A stretch of DNA of 17,147 nucleotides from Bacillota bacterium (GTDB lineage: Bacteria; Bacillota; Dethiobacteria; DTU022). The DNA lies in the NCBI GenBank assembly GCA_012797095.1, contig JAAZPS010000319.1:1-17147 (forward strand), written 5' to 3'. This document shows, piece by piece, positions 14,875 through 17,147 of the stretch. The notes below the pieces were generated by a model that saw nothing but the letters and a program-made list of their open reading frames with translations, searched no databases and was not told the DNA's origin. Both the position numbers and the translations under genes were made by a program. Each line of letters opens with the position of its first letter. Position 1 is the first letter of the stretch.

Positions 14875-16836
14875 ATGAAAGATCTTTATGTTATCCTGGC
14901 ATTTCATGCTCACGAGCTTCTCTGGGACCTACCGGAGAGGCTTCTTTCGTCTCTGGAGGATGGCAATCCGATGAAGGAGACCATTCTCGACGCCAACTAT
15001 ATCAAGAAAAGAGAAGAGGAGGGCCGCGATCTCTATACCCTCGGCATTCAGCTGGGGGAAAAGCTGCAGGCACCGATCTGTGTCGAATACAGCAATGAGC
15101 TGCTGCAGCAGATCCACGAGTTCGTCCCGGAGATTTTCGAGCGGATCAAGAGCGCTTTTCAAAGCGGTCGCCTTTACCCGATCTACGGGCATGCCCACCA
15201 CACCCATGTCTCCCTGCTGAAAGAAATGGAGATTTCCCAGGAAATAATCTGGAATATGCAGTATTTACACGAATATATGGCGGTGCCGCCGCCAAAATAT
15301 AAAGGCTGTTTTTCGCCCGAAGCCTCCTACAGTGCCGACAAGCTGGGGGGGATCACCGCGGCCAATATCGACTATGTGATCTTTCCCCACCTTCAGAAGA
15401 AGAAGGCGCCCTTTGAACTGAGCGGACCGGGCGATCATCTGTACAAGCCGTTCTGGTTGAGCAGCCCCCACCGCTGCCTGCTGGCATTTCCTCGCAATTT
15501 CCCCATCTCCCAGGAGATCTGGAGGCCGATCACCCGGATGAAACGGGATGAGGTCAAGAATCAGGGTTACAAACTGGGCGATTACCCTGTTTTCTTCAAC
15601 GAGTACCTGAGCGGCCAGCGCGAACCTTTTCCCATCGAGATGGAGGAGGGGGTTGCCCTTTACCGGGAAGTTCTGCGGCAGGAGCTGAATCAGGCGCCTC
15701 CTGATGGGGTGCTTCTCTATATCCAGGATCTCGAGTTGATGGATTTCGGGGATACCGCCATCGAGATCATCGCCCGGGCCTGGCAGACCCTCCTGGCCGA
15801 GGACCGCGAGATCTACCGGGTTCACTTTGTCACCCCGGAGGAATATATCGACCGGATCCTGAAAGTGGAGGGCTTTGAACAGCTTCCCGAGGTGAAATTC
15901 AGACAGATCTGCTGGGCTCCGGAGATCCGTCTGGTCCTGAGGGCGGATGGGCATTATCCTCCCCTGGGAGTGGAGGGGGGAGAGCGCTATTCCACAGAAA
16001 AGAGCGGCCTTTACCGCAACCCGCTCATCTTCTGGGAGAACGGCAAATATTTCTGCGGTATCTGCGACACCCTGGTGGAGAACTTCAGAATAACGGAAAA
16101 TATCCCTGTACAGGCGGTCAGGCTGAGCGAGACCGGTTACGATCTGGCCCGGGAAGATCTTGATACCCAGATCGTGCTCTACCGCCGCCTGATGAAGCGG
16201 GCCTGCAACTGGGGCTGGCGCCCCACCGAGGGCCGCCAGAAGCGCCCCTGCCTGGACGGCTATCTGCTCTGCGCGGCCCTGTTGAAAAAGATTGACCGCT
16301 GTCCCGACCTGTTCATCCTTTGCCGCGAACTGAAGCCGCTTGATTCAAGGGATATTGCCGGCCTGATCGAGACGCTCAAGGTATTTGTGGATAACCGGAT
16401 CAGTTACCTTCGTTTCGGCCTGGAAAAATATATGGCTGAACACGGCGGCGAGTTTTCGGAGGTTTACCGTTTCTTTGAAGAGACGGTCCGCTGGAAGGAG
16501 GTCGCCGTGCAGAAAGCGGCCGAGCTCTACCAGGTCAACAGCGGTCAAAATATGACTGCGATCACCAGGATGAAGCAGCTGCTCTCGTTGATGCAGGAAT
16601 ACTGCCAGGCCCTGTTCATGGCCACGGAGTATCTCCAGAAGATCTGGGGAGAGCTGCCCGATGTGGAGTTCATGGTCGATCGAATGTATGAATACCTCTA
16701 CGAACTTTACCCGCCCTTGTTCCCGGAGATGATCAACCGGATCGATGCCATGTCCAGGGAAGAGCTGAAGCGCTACTTCGATGCTTTGAAGGCTGACGCG
16801 GTCTCCGAGCCCCCCTTCGCCCAGATCACCCCCTAG
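14875..16836 (+). CDS. glycoside hydrolase family 57-like protein
   Basis: Encodes 653 aa with no signal peptide, so probably cytoplasmic. The N-terminal ~400 residues fit a GH57-type (beta/alpha)7 barrel: strand 1 with His11 and His13 in LAFHAHELLWDLP, a GHAHHTH segment (105-111), CFSPEASYS with Glu149 at the expected nucleophile position, and YIQDLELMDFGD with Asp285 as candidate acid. GH57 enzymes act on alpha-glucans or alpha-galactosides; which substrate applies here is unknown. Residues about 400-640 are mostly helical with several Trp and Cys and resemble the C-terminal helical parts of GH57 proteins, but I do not recognise a named domain. The frame is open from 14686 inside the CoA-transferase gene, but ATG 14875 is chosen because GAGAGG ends seven bases before it and translation begins MKDLYVILAFHAHE. 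The exact activity is uncertain. Confidence 0.8.
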   Translation: MKDLYVILAFHAHELLWDLPERLLSSLEDGNPMKETILDANYIKKREEEGRDLYTLGIQLGEKLQAPICVEYSNELLQQIHEFVPEIFERIKSAFQSGRLYPIYGHAHHTHVSLLKEMEISQEIIWNMQYLHEYMAVPPPKYKGCFSPEASYSADKLGGITAANIDYVIFPHLQKKKAPFELSGPGDHLYKPFWLSSPHRCLLAFPRNFPISQEIWRPITRMKRDEVKNQGYKLGDYPVFFNEYLSGQREPFPIEMEEGVALYREVLRQELNQAPPDGVLLYIQDLELMDFGDTAIEIIARAWQTLLAEDREIYRVHFVTPEEYIDRILKVEGFEQLPEVKFRQICWAPEIRLVLRADGHYPPLGVEGGERYSTEKSGLYRNPLIFWENGKYFCGICDTLVENFRITENIPVQAVRLSETGYDLAREDLDTQIVLYRRLMKRACNWGWRPTEGRQKRPCLDGYLLCAALLKKIDRCPDLFILCRELKPLDSRDIAGLIETLKVFVDNRISYLRFGLEKYMAEHGGEFSEVYRFFEETVRWKEVAVQKAAELYQVNSGQNMTAITRMKQLLSLMQEYCQALFMATEYLQKIWGELPDVEFMVDRMYEYLYELYPPLFPEMINRIDAMSREELKRYFDALKADAVSEPPFAQITP

Positions 16837-17147
16837 AAAACCGGGGCTGCTGTTTGGCAGCGGGGACGGCAGACTTTGGCTGGCGATAAGGTGCCGTTAA
16901 GGGAGTGGCTATCCCGGCCGGGCGTAGGCCTGCCGCGGCTCCGAAGACGCTGTCCGAAGGAGCGCTGCTCTTGTTTAATGCGGTCTGTTAAACATATGCA
17001 AATTCCGGAGACACTATCTCCTGCGGGCACGGCTTCCCCTTCATTATCGTCATCGGTGGGATCGTGGCCCTCGGGCACAGCCCTCCGTCCGTTGTTGCCG
17101 CGAAGGTAACGGGCCGGCCGGCTTCCGTGATCCGTCATTCCGGCAGC
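16837..17147. other. non-coding stretch at the window end, no gene recognised
   Basis: About 310 nt with no convincing gene. Open frames of 77 and 101 codons on the two strands have low-complexity, Arg/Pro/Gly-rich translations with no recognisable family. Small inverted repeats are present: GCTGC/GCAGC at 16846-16850/16857-16861, ten bases after the GH57 stop, and AGGAGC/GCTCTT at 16958-16963/16967-16972 followed by GTTT. Either might contribute to termination, but neither has a proper U-tract. The stretch may be the upstream region of a gene beyond the window. Confidence 0.4.

Noticed and set aside
16833..17138. A 101-codon minus-strand frame at the right end
   Set aside because: No ribosome site, low-complexity Arg/Pro/Gly-rich translation and no known family; it most likely reflects GC-rich non-coding DNA.

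Overview
This 17.1 kb window is GC-rich, almost fully coding, and carries no rRNA, tRNA, CRISPR array, transposase or integrase that I can see. The gene content points to an anaerobic, GC-rich member of the Bacillota (clostridial relatives): a DegV/YloV (FakB/FakA) pair, a minimal two-gene SufC-SufB iron-sulfur system, a stand-alone pyruvate-kinase C-terminal-domain protein and a 4-hydroxybutyrate/butyrate-type CoA-transferase. That placement is an inference from gene families, not from a phylogenetic marker.

Layout. (1) 2-1207, plus: the C-terminal two thirds of a urocanate hydratase (histidine degradation), cut by the window start. (2) 1208-1438: a non-coding stretch with two strong GC-rich hairpins and a six-codon mini-ORF whose stop overlaps the next start. 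(3) 1439-8077, plus: four tightly packed genes forming a complete Wadjet system, jetA-jetB-jetC-jetD. These encode a kleisin, a KITE subunit, an SMC-like ATPase with a hinge, and a Toprim-like nuclease subunit. This is the main find. (4) 8123-9767, minus, convergent with jetD: sufC then sufB, overlapping, with no sufS, sufU or sufD in view; an extended -10 promoter and a structured leader lie upstream. (5) 9963-13146, minus: pyruvate-kinase-C-like gene, degV/fakB, yloV/fakA, probably one operon. (6) 13147-13361: a divergent promoter region with an 8-bp direct repeat. (7) 13362-16836, plus: a CoA-transferase, then a glycoside hydrolase family 57-like protein. (8) 16837-17147: no convincing gene.

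How the genes fit together. JetA, JetB and JetC are expected to form a MukBEF-like loop-extruding motor that senses small closed-circular DNA, and JetD to cut it, so the operon should limit plasmid uptake. All key residues visible in JetC (Walker A, signature, Walker B) and JetD (Glu-Asn and Gly-Asp-x-Asp Toprim motifs) are present, so it looks functional. JetA resembles the DUF5716-type family rather than the DUF3375 type, so I favour a non-type-I (probably type II) system. The flanking genes are ordinary metabolism: histidine breakdown, Fe-S assembly, fatty-acid phosphorylation and CoA-ester exchange. The defence operon therefore appears to sit as an insertion among housekeeping genes rather than in an obvious defence island. 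Many long open frames on the opposite strand, including one of 1300 codons antisense to jetB-jetC, are shadows of the high-GC coding bias.
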